Shown: in pieces, positions 1 to 7,289 of the stretch
How the letters are laid out: each line of letters starts with the position of its first letter
Numbering within the stretch: the stretch's first letter is position 1
Origin: Bacillota bacterium
Lineage (GTDB): Bacteria > Bacillota > Sulfobacillia > Sulfobacillales > Sulfobacillaceae
NCBI GenBank assembly: GCA_026627065.1
Contig: JAPNUO010000011.1
Span: forward strand, 23,448 to 87,447
DNA: 64,000 nucleotides
Reading direction: 5' to 3'
The notes under the pieces: generated by a model
Database searches by the model: none
Told to the model about the DNA's origin: nothing
The model's input: only the letters and a program-made list of their open reading frames with translations
Made by a program: the position numbers and the translations under genes

Positions 1-336
1 CTCCAGCAAGACGTGATGAAAGCGCGTGCCGCCCAGCACGCTGGTCACGCGGAGCTGGTCGCCGCCGGTAAAGAAGAGCGTGGCGCAGCGGCGCAGGCGC
101 TCGAGGAGCTCGGGACGATTGGCCGCCTCCCGCGCCTGCACCGTCAGATCCCACACTTCATCCACGCCGAGCGCCTGAAAAATCCGCGAGTATTGGAGAA
201 AGGCCGCGCGCCCTTCATGCGACGCGGTGGCCACGATGCCTAGGGCGTTGGGACGGGCAGAGCGGGCCGTCAGCTCAGCCACCCGCGTCAGTATCACGCG
301 TTCCCCGTCCTTGTCTTCGTTCCCGCCGATAATCAT
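1..336 (-). CDS. cphB: Cyanophycinase, N-terminal part (cut by window edge)
   Basis: Only the first 112 residues lie in the window. The N-terminus MIIGGNEDKDGERVI, then GIVATASHEGR, an FQALGVDEVWDL stretch and FFTGGDQLRVTSVLGGT, match the peptidase S51 cyanophycinase pattern (GGAEDK, IPTAS, FTGGDQ and LGGT motifs). Cyanophycinase hydrolyses the Asp-Arg storage polymer cyanophycin to beta-Asp-Arg dipeptides. The catalytic Ser lies beyond the edge. The ATG at 336 fits the family's first beta strand; a GGGAGG lies about 20 bases upstream, rather far. The family call is solid; activity cannot be judged from a fragment. Confidence 0.85.
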   Translation of the reverse strand, partial: MIIGGNEDKDGERVILTRVAELTARSARPNALGIVATASHEGRAAFLQYSRIFQALGVDEVWDLTVQAREAANRPELLERLRRCATLFFTGGDQLRVTSVLGGTRFHHVLLE

Positions 337-370
337 GAGCGGCCCTATCGCTCTCGCCTCCCGGACCCGA

Positions 371-403
371 ATAAAAAAGAAAAGAACGGCGCACACACGC
401 CGT
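371..403 (-). terminator. Hairpin with T-rich tail between veg and cphB
   Basis: ACGGCG/CGCCGT stem (386-391 with 398-403), six-base loop. Read on the minus strand it is followed by a T-rich run (371-385). It lies downstream of veg, 50 bases after another terminator, and upstream of cphB, so it may be a second stop for veg or an attenuator before cphB. Confidence 0.55.
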
Positions 404-432
404 CCTATTTTCTTCGGGGAGCACCGGGTTTA

Positions 433-463
433 TACCCAAAAAGAAAACCTCCGCCGTGGAGGT
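433..463 (-). terminator. Rho-independent terminator of veg
   Basis: A 6-bp stem ACCTCC/GGAGGT (447-452 with 458-463) begins ten bases past the veg stop. On the minus strand it is followed by TTTTCTTTTT, a standard intrinsic terminator. Confidence 0.75.
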
Positions 464-472
464 CTCAAGCTT

Positions 473-727
473 CTAGCTGGTCAGTGATTCGGGCAGTATG
501 AGCTCCACTGTTTCCGTCAGCACATCGGTGTAGGAATACGAAACGCGCCGCTCTGACAGATGACCTTCCTCGATCTTGACCACGAAGATGTAAGGATATG
601 TCTTTTCCAAGATGCCTTCTTTTTCGTCGACCTTTTTCCGGCCTTTATTCGCTTTCACCCGAATTCTTTCTCCCACGTGCGATTCGAGCTCCCGCTTGAT
701 GTCGTCCAGTACGCTCTTGGCTGCCAC
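473..727 (-). CDS. veg: Veg family protein
   Basis: An 84-residue protein of the Veg family, a short conserved Firmicute protein that in Bacillus subtilis influences biofilm and spore functions. Family hallmarks are visible: LDDIKRELESHVGERIRVKANKGRKK, then GILEKTYPYIFVV and RRVSYSYTDVLTETVEL near the C-terminus. I chose the GTG at 727 because it matches the usual Veg N-terminus (xAKxLxDIK) and follows GAAGGAAGTGATCGC; longer readings add a non-conserved N-terminus. It is monocistronic: two tandem promoters upstream and a terminator right after the stop. Its place next to ksgA matches the Bacillus order. Confidence 0.93.
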   Translation of the reverse strand: MAAKSVLDDIKRELESHVGERIRVKANKGRKKVDEKEGILEKTYPYIFVVKIEEGHLSERRVSYSYTDVLTETVELILPESLTS

Positions 728-768
728 GCGATCACTTCCTTCCTCACAGATGAAGGGCAACAATAGTA

Positions 769-797
769 ATTTTAACATCGGTTTCTAGGAATGTCAA
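769..797 (-). promoter_or_regulatory. veg promoter, proximal
   Basis: Minus strand TTGACA (792-797), 17-base spacer, TAAAAT (769-774). A near-consensus sigma-A promoter 42 bases before the veg GTG. Confidence 0.75.
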
Positions 798-808
798 ATA
801 AGCCAATC

Positions 809-838
809 ATTTTAGCAAGACTTTTTGCCTTCGGTCAA
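809..838 (-). promoter_or_regulatory. veg promoter, distal
   Basis: Minus strand TTGACC (833-838), 18-base spacer, TAAAAT (809-814). Lies 40 bases upstream of the proximal promoter in the same orientation, giving a tandem pair. The rest of the gap, 839-949, holds no gene that I recognise. Confidence 0.6.
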
Positions 839-949
839 TAGATCCCCGTCAAATTGTCGTCCCTGCGCGCTCCTTCGTCCCATCGCAGGGGTCAGGCGTT
901 TGAGGGAACAACCGTGCGGCAGCCCTGGTCGGAGAGGCGCGGGCCTCCG

Positions 950-1420
950 CTATTTGGTGTACTTGTCGGCCACCGTCGAGGCGCCAAAGGAGTCGGGCTT
1001 GATGGCCGCCCGGTAGCCGCTGCCGGTCACCATGCCCACAATTTCCCGAATGAGCTCTTTGGTTTCACCCTGCCGGCCGACGTCGATGTGAATTTGGACA
1101 TCAAAATCCACCACGCCCGAGCGCTCCAGCATCTCCGTCAGCCGTGACGCCACCGCGAGGCTCGTCGATGTTTCGTAAAAAATTTTTTGGCGCAGGCTCT
1201 TGATGGCGCGCCGATGCTGCCGGTGAAAGTAATAGCGGCCGCCCTTGCCGAGATGGTGGATGACCACCGCCGTGACTAACACGGTTTCATGGCGCGTGTG
1301 GGAGTCCGTCCCGATAATCAAGCGATACTGGTCGTGAGGGGCCTGGTTGAGGTATTGCAGGAGGTCCAAGAACATCTCCTCAAAGGTCAGCCGCCCTTTG
1401 GTCGGGCTCTCAAAGATCAT
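950..1420 (-). CDS. YkuK/DUF458 RNase H-like protein
   Basis: 156 residues. The core YRLIIGTDSHTRHETVLVTAVVIHHLGKGGRYYF resembles the YkuK (DUF458) family, which has a predicted RNase H-like fold with an Asp in GTDSH. The second half (DFDVQIHIDVGRQGETKELIREIVGMVTGSGY) is also typical. Role unknown; a nuclease or RNA-linked function is only predicted. The ATG at 1420 overlaps the ksgA stop as ATGA, so it is translationally coupled and is the last gene of the metG operon. Confidence 0.8.
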   Translation of the reverse strand: MIFESPTKGRLTFEEMFLDLLQYLNQAPHDQYRLIIGTDSHTRHETVLVTAVVIHHLGKGGRYYFHRQHRRAIKSLRQKIFYETSTSLAVASRLTEMLERSGVVDFDVQIHIDVGRQGETKELIREIVGMVTGSGYRAAIKPDSFGASTVADKYTK

Positions 1421-2295
1421 TGGGGTCCCTTCTTCCTTTCTGCCACCGCATTGGCTAGCCGCGTCCACTCTTCCAATGTCAGTTGTTCAGCGCGTGCAGA
1501 AGGATTTATGGACAGTGCCTGCAGTAACTCTTGCCAGGCTTCTTTGCTTTGCCAGGAGCCGCCGGCCTGAGCCAGCGCTTGGCGCAGCGTTTTGCGGCGG
1601 TGGAGAAATCCTGCCCGGACCACCCATCGAAACGCCTCCCACGGCACTGGAAGCGGTGTTCGCGCTTTTAATTGTATCACAGCGGAGTCCACCCCCGGGC
1701 GGGGGTAAAAACTGGCGGGAGGAATGCGGGGAATGGCGATGTGGACGCTCATAGCATAGCGGAGGAGCACCCCGAGCTGGGACGTCGTCCGGTGGCCGGG
1801 TTCGGTGGCCAGGCGCTCTGCCACTTCCCGCTGCACCATGAACACCGCGTGATCCCACCAACCGTGAAAGGCCATCAGGCGTTCCAACAGCGGCGCCGTG
1901 ATGTAATACGGTAAGTTGCCCGCCACGGTCACGGCCGACCACCCCTGGGCGCGCACCAAGTCCGCCCAGGACACCGCCAAGGCGTCGCCCCAGACGAGGG
2001 TAAACTGCTCCGGAAAAAGGCCGGCCAGGGGCGCCAGCCAGGGCTCAAACCGGGCGTCCAGCTCCACCGCGAGCACCCGGCGTCCGTCTTCCAGCAGCGT
2101 GCGCGTCAGCCCGCCCACGCCGGGTCCAATTTCCAACACCGGCAGCGCCGCGTCGCCCTCGCGCGCGAGGGCGACTAGACGCTCCAAGAGGCGGCGATCC
2201 ACCAAAAAGTGTTGGCCCCAACGATGAGCTGGGGCCAACCCCAATGCGCGAAGCCCCTGTTCGAGCTGCGAGGGGGTGCGGGGATCAATCACCAA
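1417..2295 (-). CDS. ksgA: 16S rRNA (A1518/A1519-N6,N6)-dimethyltransferase
   Basis: 292 residues. KsgA/RsmA dimethylates two adjacent adenines in helix 45 of 16S rRNA during 30S maturation. Visible motifs: GQHFLVD near residue 28, SAM-binding LEIGPGVGGLT near 54, the acidic VELD, and catalytic NLPYYIT near 127. The C-terminal helical domain (RRKTLRQAL) is complete. The start appears to be TTG at 2295, eight bases after AAAGGAGG; GTG at 2292 is the alternative. It follows yabE by 21 bases, as in Bacillus. Confidence 0.95.
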   Translation of the reverse strand: MVIDPRTPSQLEQGLRALGLAPAHRWGQHFLVDRRLLERLVALAREGDAALPVLEIGPGVGGLTRTLLEDGRRVLAVELDARFEPWLAPLAGLFPEQFTLVWGDALAVSWADLVRAQGWSAVTVAGNLPYYITAPLLERLMAFHGWWDHAVFMVQREVAERLATEPGHRTTSQLGVLLRYAMSVHIAIPRIPPASFYPRPGVDSAVIQLKARTPLPVPWEAFRWVVRAGFLHRRKTLRQALAQAGGSWQSKEAWQELLQALSINPSARAEQLTLEEWTRLANAVAERKKGPQ

Positions 2296-2316
2296 GCCAG
2301 GGGCCTCCTTTAGCGC

Positions 2317-3309
2317 CTAGGAATTCAGCACGTACACCGTCACTTCCCGCACACCCCAGTCAATGGCTTGGGTCGCCGTGTCATAGCATAAATCGATGCG
2401 GTCGCCGACAATGGCACCGCCGGTATCGGCCGCCAGGGCATAGCCATAGCCGGGAATGTAAAGGCGGCTACCCAGGGGGATGACCGCGGGATCTACTGCG
2501 GCAATGCCATAGCGTGCCTTGATGCCGGTTGCCGTATACCCAGTCGACCATTGGGGATCCGGCCAGTAGGCGGTGCTAAGCATGGGAATGGCTTCCTGAA
2601 AGCGCCGAATGGGGCCCGCCATGGTCATCGCCGGCCGCGCGGTGCCATATTCGATGACTTCCGCCTCCGGCCACCGCGCCACTTGCGTCTTCGCCACCCA
2701 GGCCTCGGCCACGCGTCCGTTGGCCACCAGCTCTTTCAACCATTTGACCCGCACGCCGTCGCGCCCTGGGTGTTTTAACACCGTGTGGCCTTCGGGCAAC
2801 CAGGCCGCAGGCTCTCGCACGACCCGAAAGGGTATCCATTCGGTGGTGCGTTTGGTAACCCACCAGCGCCGAATGACGTTGATAGTGGTAGAGGCCGTCA
2901 CTTTAGCGTTTAACGCCGGGCGTACCAGGTCAAGCGGTTGAAGCTTAATCTTGGCGGCCTCCAGTACCGTTTGCACGTGATAATGTGTGGTCCACAGGTG
3001 GATGCGGTGATGAGCGGTTTTAATCCAGATAGGCACGGCCTCTTTGACGTAAATGGCCTCGGCCGCTTGGGCCGTGCGGCGGGTGGCGATCAGGCTATCG
3101 TGCCGGTTCGTCCTGAATCCGACTTCTTGAAGAATGGTCTTCACTTTTTTGCGAAATGTCCAGATGGAATAGTCGTTCTTGCCAGTCGGGCCTTGGACCA
3201 CAATGTCGACATGCTGGAACTGCGTTCCCACGATGCCGGCGCCTACGGCGCACACCGCTGCGGCACCCAAAAACCAGGAACGGAGTCCCACCGTCCTCCA
3301 TTTAGTCAA
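2317..3309 (-). CDS. yabE: YabE-like cell-wall protein (DUF348, G5, 3D domains)
   Basis: 330 residues with an N-terminal membrane or signal segment (about 10-30: WFLGAAAVCAVGAGIVG), two DUF348-like repeats (about 35-140), a G5 domain (about 145-235) and a C-terminal 3D domain (about 240-330) with the Asp triad in AADTGGAIVGDRIDLCYDT. The 3D domain resembles the lytic transglycosylase fold of Rpf/MltA-type muralytic enzymes, so cell-wall remodelling outside the membrane is likely. TTG start at 3309, seven bases after AAAGGAGGA. Lies between tatD and ksgA as in Bacillus, but no rnmV gene separates them here. Confidence 0.88.
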   Translation of the reverse strand: MTKWRTVGLRSWFLGAAAVCAVGAGIVGTQFQHVDIVVQGPTGKNDYSIWTFRKKVKTILQEVGFRTNRHDSLIATRRTAQAAEAIYVKEAVPIWIKTAHHRIHLWTTHYHVQTVLEAAKIKLQPLDLVRPALNAKVTASTTINVIRRWWVTKRTTEWIPFRVVREPAAWLPEGHTVLKHPGRDGVRVKWLKELVANGRVAEAWVAKTQVARWPEAEVIEYGTARPAMTMAGPIRRFQEAIPMLSTAYWPDPQWSTGYTATGIKARYGIAAVDPAVIPLGSRLYIPGYGYALAADTGGAIVGDRIDLCYDTATQAIDWGVREVTVYVLNS

Positions 3310-3361
3310 TAAGGGTCCTCCTTTAACATCGCGCTCCTCTGTAGTGAAATCGCTCTTTTCC

Positions 3362-4141
3362 TCAATTGCTGGGCAAATTGAGAGAAAATAGCGTAATAGT
3401 ATTCGACATGGCCAAGGCCAATACCTCTTCGGTGCGGCAATTTTTTTGAGCGGCGATGACTTCGGCCACCCGAATCACCCGCACCGGCTCGTTGCGCTGG
3501 CCGCGCCATGGCACGGGGGACAAATAGGGCGAATCGGTTTCGATGAGGAAGCGGTCTCGGGGCACCTTGGCCGCCACCTGGCGGAGGTCCTGGGCGTTCT
3601 TAAAGCTGACGATGCCGGAAAAGGAGAGGTACCATCCCAAATCCAGGACGCGCTCGGCAAACGCCCACGACCCGGTAAACGAGTGAATCACGCCCCGAGG
3701 ATGGCCGACCTCGCGGAGAATGCGCCACGTGTCCTCTTCCGCCTCGCGCATATGCACCGAGACCGGCACATTGAGCCGCCGCGCCAATTGCAGCTGTTCG
3801 AAAAAGACCGCGCGCTGCACCTCGGGCGCGCTGTGGTTGTAGTGGTAGTCGAGGCCGATTTCGCCAATCCCCACCACCCGCTCTTGCGACAGCCAGGCTG
3901 TCAAGCGGTCTGCGAAGCCGGGCTGCCAGTCCCGGGCATCGTGGGGATGCAGCCCCACCAGCGCCCAGGCCTGAGGCCGCGGGCGCACCCAGGCCACGGC
4001 CGCCTCGGACGTGGGCAGGGTATAGCCTGGCACGATGACCCCCACCCCGGCCTGCACGGCGCGATCCCAGACCGCCTCGCGATCCGCGTCAAAGGCGGCG
4101 TCCTGCAGGTGGCCGTGGCTATCGATGGCCACCAACGTCAC
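3362..4141 (-). CDS. tatD: TatD family metal-dependent DNase
   Basis: 259 residues, normal length. Metal ligands are all seen: HGH near residue 9, GEIGLDYHY, VSVHMRE, VIHSFTG and ETDSPYLSP with the RGQRNEP motif near the C-terminus. TatD/YabD enzymes are Mg-dependent 3'-5' exonucleases or DNases of the amidohydrolase superfamily. GTG start at 4141 overlaps the metG stop as GTGA, so the two are translationally coupled. Confidence 0.94.
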   Translation of the reverse strand: MTLVAIDSHGHLQDAAFDADREAVWDRAVQAGVGVIVPGYTLPTSEAAVAWVRPRPQAWALVGLHPHDARDWQPGFADRLTAWLSQERVVGIGEIGLDYHYNHSAPEVQRAVFFEQLQLARRLNVPVSVHMREAEEDTWRILREVGHPRGVIHSFTGSWAFAERVLDLGWYLSFSGIVSFKNAQDLRQVAAKVPRDRFLIETDSPYLSPVPWRGQRNEPVRVIRVAEVIAAQKNCRTEEVLALAMSNTITLFSLNLPSN

Positions 4142-6021
4142 TTGACCCGCGCCCCTTCCGCGACCCGGCTCAGCGGGGCCACCAGGCTCAGCGTCTCGCC
4201 GTCGGAGGCGGCCAGCAGCATCCCCTCGCTCACGATGCCGCGGAGCTTCGCCGGCTTGAGGTTGGCGACAATGACCACCTGCTGGCCTACCAGCGCCTCG
4301 GGGACATAAGAGCGGCGGATGCCGGACACTATGGTGCGCTCCCGCACCCCGTCGTCCACCACCAGGCGCAAAAGCTTCTCGGTACCCTCCACGACGGCCG
4401 CCTCGCGCACGGTGGCGACGCGAAGGTCAAGCTTTTGAAAGTCCTCCAGGCTGATGAGGGAAGAAACGGCCTCGGGCGGTGGCGGCGGCGCGGCGGCCGG
4501 GCTCTCAATGCGGGGAAAGAGGGGATCGCCCCGGCGAATGCGCAGGCCCTGAGGCTGATAGCCCCAGAGGGCTTCGCGGTAGTGGGCGACCGGGGCGTCC
4601 AACCCCAACTGGGCTCGCAGGCGCGCCGGCGTCTCGATGAGAAACGGCGTCAGCAGCACCGACACCACGCGAAGACTTTCCCAGAGGCTGTAGAGCACAT
4701 TGCCGAGCCGCACCCGCTCGCCCGCGCGCGCCAGATCCCAGGGTTTCTCCTCGTCAATGTATTTGTTGGCGCGCCGCACCAAGCGAAAGATGGCCGTCAA
4801 AGCATCAGAAATCGACAGCGCCTCCATGGCTTCGTCCACTTCGCGGTAGACCTCGGCCGCCACCCGCGCCAGCTCCCCGTCGTCCGCCTCGGCCACCAGC
4901 GTGGGCACCTCGTCGTCGCAAAAACGATGAATCATGGCGGTGGTGCGCGAAAGCAAATTGCCCAGATCGTTGGCGAGGTCCACGTTGGTCCGCAAGATGA
5001 GGCTCTCTTCCGTGTAGCTGCCGTCGGCACCAAACGGCACTTCGCGGAGGAGATAGTAGCGGACGGGATCCACCCCGTAGCGATCCAAGAGGGCAATGGG
5101 GTCGACAGCATTGCCGAGGGACTTGCCCATCTTGGACTGGCCAATCAAAAGCCAGCCGTGGCCAAAGACGCGCTCCGGCAGCGGCAAGTCCAGCGCCAGC
5201 AGCATGATGGGCCAGATCACGGCGTGAAAGCGCACGATTTCTTTGCCCACCAAGTGCACGTTGGCGGGCCACGCGGCCTGGAAACGCTCATCGTCCGCCA
5301 AGTAGCCGGCCGCGGTGAGGTAATTGGTCAGGGCGTCGAACCACACGTAAATCACATGGTCGGGATCCCCCGGCACCGGGATGCCCCACTGGATTCCCGT
5401 CCGCGAGACCGACAAGTCCTCCAGGCCGGCGTCAATAAAGTTCAGCATTTCGTGCCGCCGGGACACCGGCTGGATGAAGTCGGGATGCGTCTCGATGTAG
5501 TCGCGCAGCCGATCCTGATAGCGGCTTAAGCGGAAAAAGTAGCTTTCCTGGCGGACGCGCTCCACCGGCCGGCCGCAGTCCGGGCATTTGCCGTCCACCA
5601 GCTTGGATTCCGTCCAGTAGGACTCGTCGGGCACGCAGTACCAGCCTTCGTAGACCCCTTTGTAGATGTCGCCCTGGTCTTGCAAACGCCGAAAGATGGC
5701 TTGTACCACTTTGGCGTGCCGCTCTTCGGTCGTGCGAATGAAGTCGTCGTAGGAAATGCCGAGCCGCTTCCAGAGGGGATCCTGGATAAACTGGACGATG
5801 GGGGTGACAAATTCCAGCGGCGTCACCTGGGCCGCTTCCGCCTTCCGCTGAATTTTTTGCCCGTGCTCGTCGGTGCCGGTGACGAACAGCACGCGTTCCC
5901 CTTTTAAGCGGTGAAAGCGGGCCAACGCATCCGCCGCCACCGTCGTGTAGGCATGGCCAATGTGTAAATTGTCGCTCGGGTAATAGATGGGCGTGGTAAT
6001 GTACCACACAGATTGCCCCAC
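4138..6021 (-). CDS. metG: Methionyl-tRNA synthetase with C-terminal tRNA-binding domain
   Basis: 627 residues. Charges tRNA-Met. Class I signatures: YYPSDNLHIGHAY near residue 13 and KMGKS in GQSKMGKSLGNAVDP. A CPDCG knuckle sits in the connective peptide. The C-terminal OB-fold (LEDFQKLDLRVATV to MLLAAS) is the EMAP/Arc1-like tRNA-binding module. The GTG at 6021 is chosen because it follows AAGGAGG by eight bases and gives the family N-terminus (GQSVWYITTPIYYP); reading further upstream would run into the T-box leader. First gene of an operon with tatD, yabE, ksgA and the ykuK-like gene. Confidence 0.96.
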   Translation of the reverse strand: MGQSVWYITTPIYYPSDNLHIGHAYTTVAADALARFHRLKGERVLFVTGTDEHGQKIQRKAEAAQVTPLEFVTPIVQFIQDPLWKRLGISYDDFIRTTEERHAKVVQAIFRRLQDQGDIYKGVYEGWYCVPDESYWTESKLVDGKCPDCGRPVERVRQESYFFRLSRYQDRLRDYIETHPDFIQPVSRRHEMLNFIDAGLEDLSVSRTGIQWGIPVPGDPDHVIYVWFDALTNYLTAAGYLADDERFQAAWPANVHLVGKEIVRFHAVIWPIMLLALDLPLPERVFGHGWLLIGQSKMGKSLGNAVDPIALLDRYGVDPVRYYLLREVPFGADGSYTEESLILRTNVDLANDLGNLLSRTTAMIHRFCDDEVPTLVAEADDGELARVAAEVYREVDEAMEALSISDALTAIFRLVRRANKYIDEEKPWDLARAGERVRLGNVLYSLWESLRVVSVLLTPFLIETPARLRAQLGLDAPVAHYREALWGYQPQGLRIRRGDPLFPRIESPAAAPPPPPEAVSSLISLEDFQKLDLRVATVREAAVVEGTEKLLRLVVDDGVRERTIVSGIRRSYVPEALVGQQVVIVANLKPAKLRGIVSEGMLLAASDGETLSLVAPLSRVAEGARVK

Positions 6022-6255
6022 GTTGTCAGCCTCCTTGATCAAAGAAAGAGCCCCTTCGCTGGAAGGGGCGACTGGGAGCCGCGGTACCACCCTTATTGGT
6101 CCTCTTTGTCCGCTATCGGGGACTGCCGGAAGCCTTACTCGCCGTTCAGGCTTCAAGCTCCAGGGCCATCGTCAGGGAGAAAACCGCCAGGCTCGCACCG
6201 TCCCTGACTCGCTGAAGTTCCCGCACCCCTGCCGTTCCCTTTCGTCGCTCGCGTT
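6022..6255 (-). promoter_or_regulatory. T-box leader of metG (Met-type expected)
   Basis: The T-box consensus reads AAGGGTGGTACCGCGG on the minus strand (6079-6094). It is followed by a terminator hairpin GCCCCTT/AAGGGGC (6050-6056 with 6063-6069) and a T-rich run (6040-6049), so uncharged tRNA would favour the antiterminator. About 150 bases upstream can hold Stem I. An ATG inside CTGACGATGGCC is a possible Met specifier, unproven by folding. This is a standard regulator of aminoacyl-tRNA synthetases in Firmicutes. Confidence 0.9.
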
Positions 6256-6261
6256 GGTGTC

Positions 6262-6290
6262 ATGCTAGCAAACCTCAAGAGGGCTGTCAA
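6262..6290 (-). promoter_or_regulatory. Promoter of the metG operon
   Basis: Minus strand TTGACA (6285-6290), 17-base spacer, TAGCAT (6262-6267), placing transcription start near 6255 just before the T-box leader. Confidence 0.75.
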
Positions 6291-6446
6291 ATGTCGCAGG
6301 GACACCGTCTTCCGCTCCGCTTCCCCTTGGCGCCGTCAACGACCCACCGCCCGCCATGACGGACCCTGTCCTCCCCCGCGCCCCACAACCCGGGGAGGTG
6401 TCCCGTCCGAACAAGCGGGTGTCTTTCGGGATCTGTCCCGGCAGAT

Positions 6447-6452
6447 TATAAT
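6447..6452 (+). promoter_or_regulatory. Candidate -10 box for the HepT/MntA-like pair
   Basis: Plus strand TATAAT 32 bases before the GTG of the HepT-like gene. No good -35 at 16-18 bases, so this is tentative. The sequence between it and the metG promoter (6291-6446) holds no gene I can support. Confidence 0.4.
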
Positions 6453-6483
6453 ATCCTCGTCTATGGATCGGGAGGGGTGCCGG

Positions 6484-6912
6484 GTGAGCGATCACGACGT
6501 GCGTTGGATCCAGCGCCTCAGCCATTTTCGTCGGGCTCTTCACCGCTTGCGCGAGGCCGACGCCCTGGCGGCCGCCCGGCCCTTATCGCCGCTGGAGCAG
6601 CAGGGAATGATCAAAGCCTTCGAATTTTGCTATGAACTGGCCTGGAATCTCCTGAAAGACTATCTGCAGGCGGAAGGGATCGGCAATCTGTACGGGTCCC
6701 GCAGCGCGATCCGAGCCGCGTTCAAGTTCGGCCTGATTGAGCGCGGCGAACTCTGGATGAGAATGGTGGACGACCGCAATTTCAGTAGCTATGCCTACGA
6801 TGAGGTTGCCGCAACGCAACTGCTGGCGGCCATTCGCGCCGACTATCTGCCTTTGCTGGAAGCGTTGGAAGCCAGAATGGAGGCGCTTCGCGCCGAGGAG
6901 GACTTCTCGTGA
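6484..6912 (+). CDS. HI0074/HepT-like nucleotidyltransferase-substrate-binding protein
   Basis: 142 residues, all-helical, of the HI0074 (TIGR01987) type, related to HepT toxins of type VII toxin-antitoxin pairs. Family motifs: FEFCYELAWNLLKDYL near residue 45, RSAIRAAFKFGLI, and RNFSSYAYDE near 100. In active HepT proteins the last motif is R-x4-H-x-Y; here the His is Tyr (R-NFSS-Y-A-Y), which would be expected to abolish HepT-type RNase activity. GTG at 6484 follows GGGAGGGG by about seven bases. It overlaps the next gene by four bases (GTGA). Confidence 0.8.
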   Translation: MSDHDVRWIQRLSHFRRALHRLREADALAAARPLSPLEQQGMIKAFEFCYELAWNLLKDYLQAEGIGNLYGSRSAIRAAFKFGLIERGELWMRMVDDRNFSSYAYDEVAATQLLAAIRADYLPLLEALEARMEALRAEEDFS

Positions 6913-7289
6913 CCTTCGGGTTGTCAGAAAACGCCATCAAGATCGTGCACCAGATCCTCCGCCGCCACCCGGAGGTGGAACAAGCCATCCTCTACGGTTC
7001 GCGGGCTCAAGGCACATATCGCGCCGGCTCCGATATCGACCTCACCCTCGTCGGGGACCGGTTGACCCACGAGATTCTCCTCAGCATTGCCCAAGAGCTT
7101 GACGAATCGCCCCTCCCCTATACCGTCGACCTGTCTTTGTTCGCGGACATCCAGGATGCCGACGTCCGCGATCACATTCGCCGTCGCGGGCAAGTCTTTT
7201 ACTCCAAGACCGATCCTGCCCCGGGAGGAGAGCCTGCGGCCGGCCCGAAGGCGGCGCGGGCCCCCACCTCCCGCGCCCCGTTGACTTAA
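6909..7289 (+). CDS. MntA/HI0073-like minimal nucleotidyltransferase
   Basis: 126 residues. Minimal nucleotidyltransferase with the intact signature GSRAQGTYRAGSDIDL (GS-x10-DxD) at about 30-45 and a third acidic position in YTVDLSLF near 77. MntA-type proteins add AMP groups to the partner HepT; HI0073-type partners are less well understood. Translation is coupled to the upstream gene by GTGA overlap. The C-terminal 25 residues (Pro, Ala and Gly rich) are probably disordered. Its stop overlaps the convergent Gfo/Idh stop. Confidence 0.82.
   Translation: MTFGLSENAIKIVHQILRRHPEVEQAILYGSRAQGTYRAGSDIDLTLVGDRLTHEILLSIAQELDESPLPYTVDLSLFADIQDADVRDHIRRRGQVFYSKTDPAPGGEPAAGPKAARAPTSRAPLT

Noticed and set aside
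1347..1942. Open frames antisense or out of frame to ksgA
   Set aside because: They fall wholly within the ksgA region, show no motifs and have arginine/proline-rich composition typical of shadow frames in GC-rich DNA.
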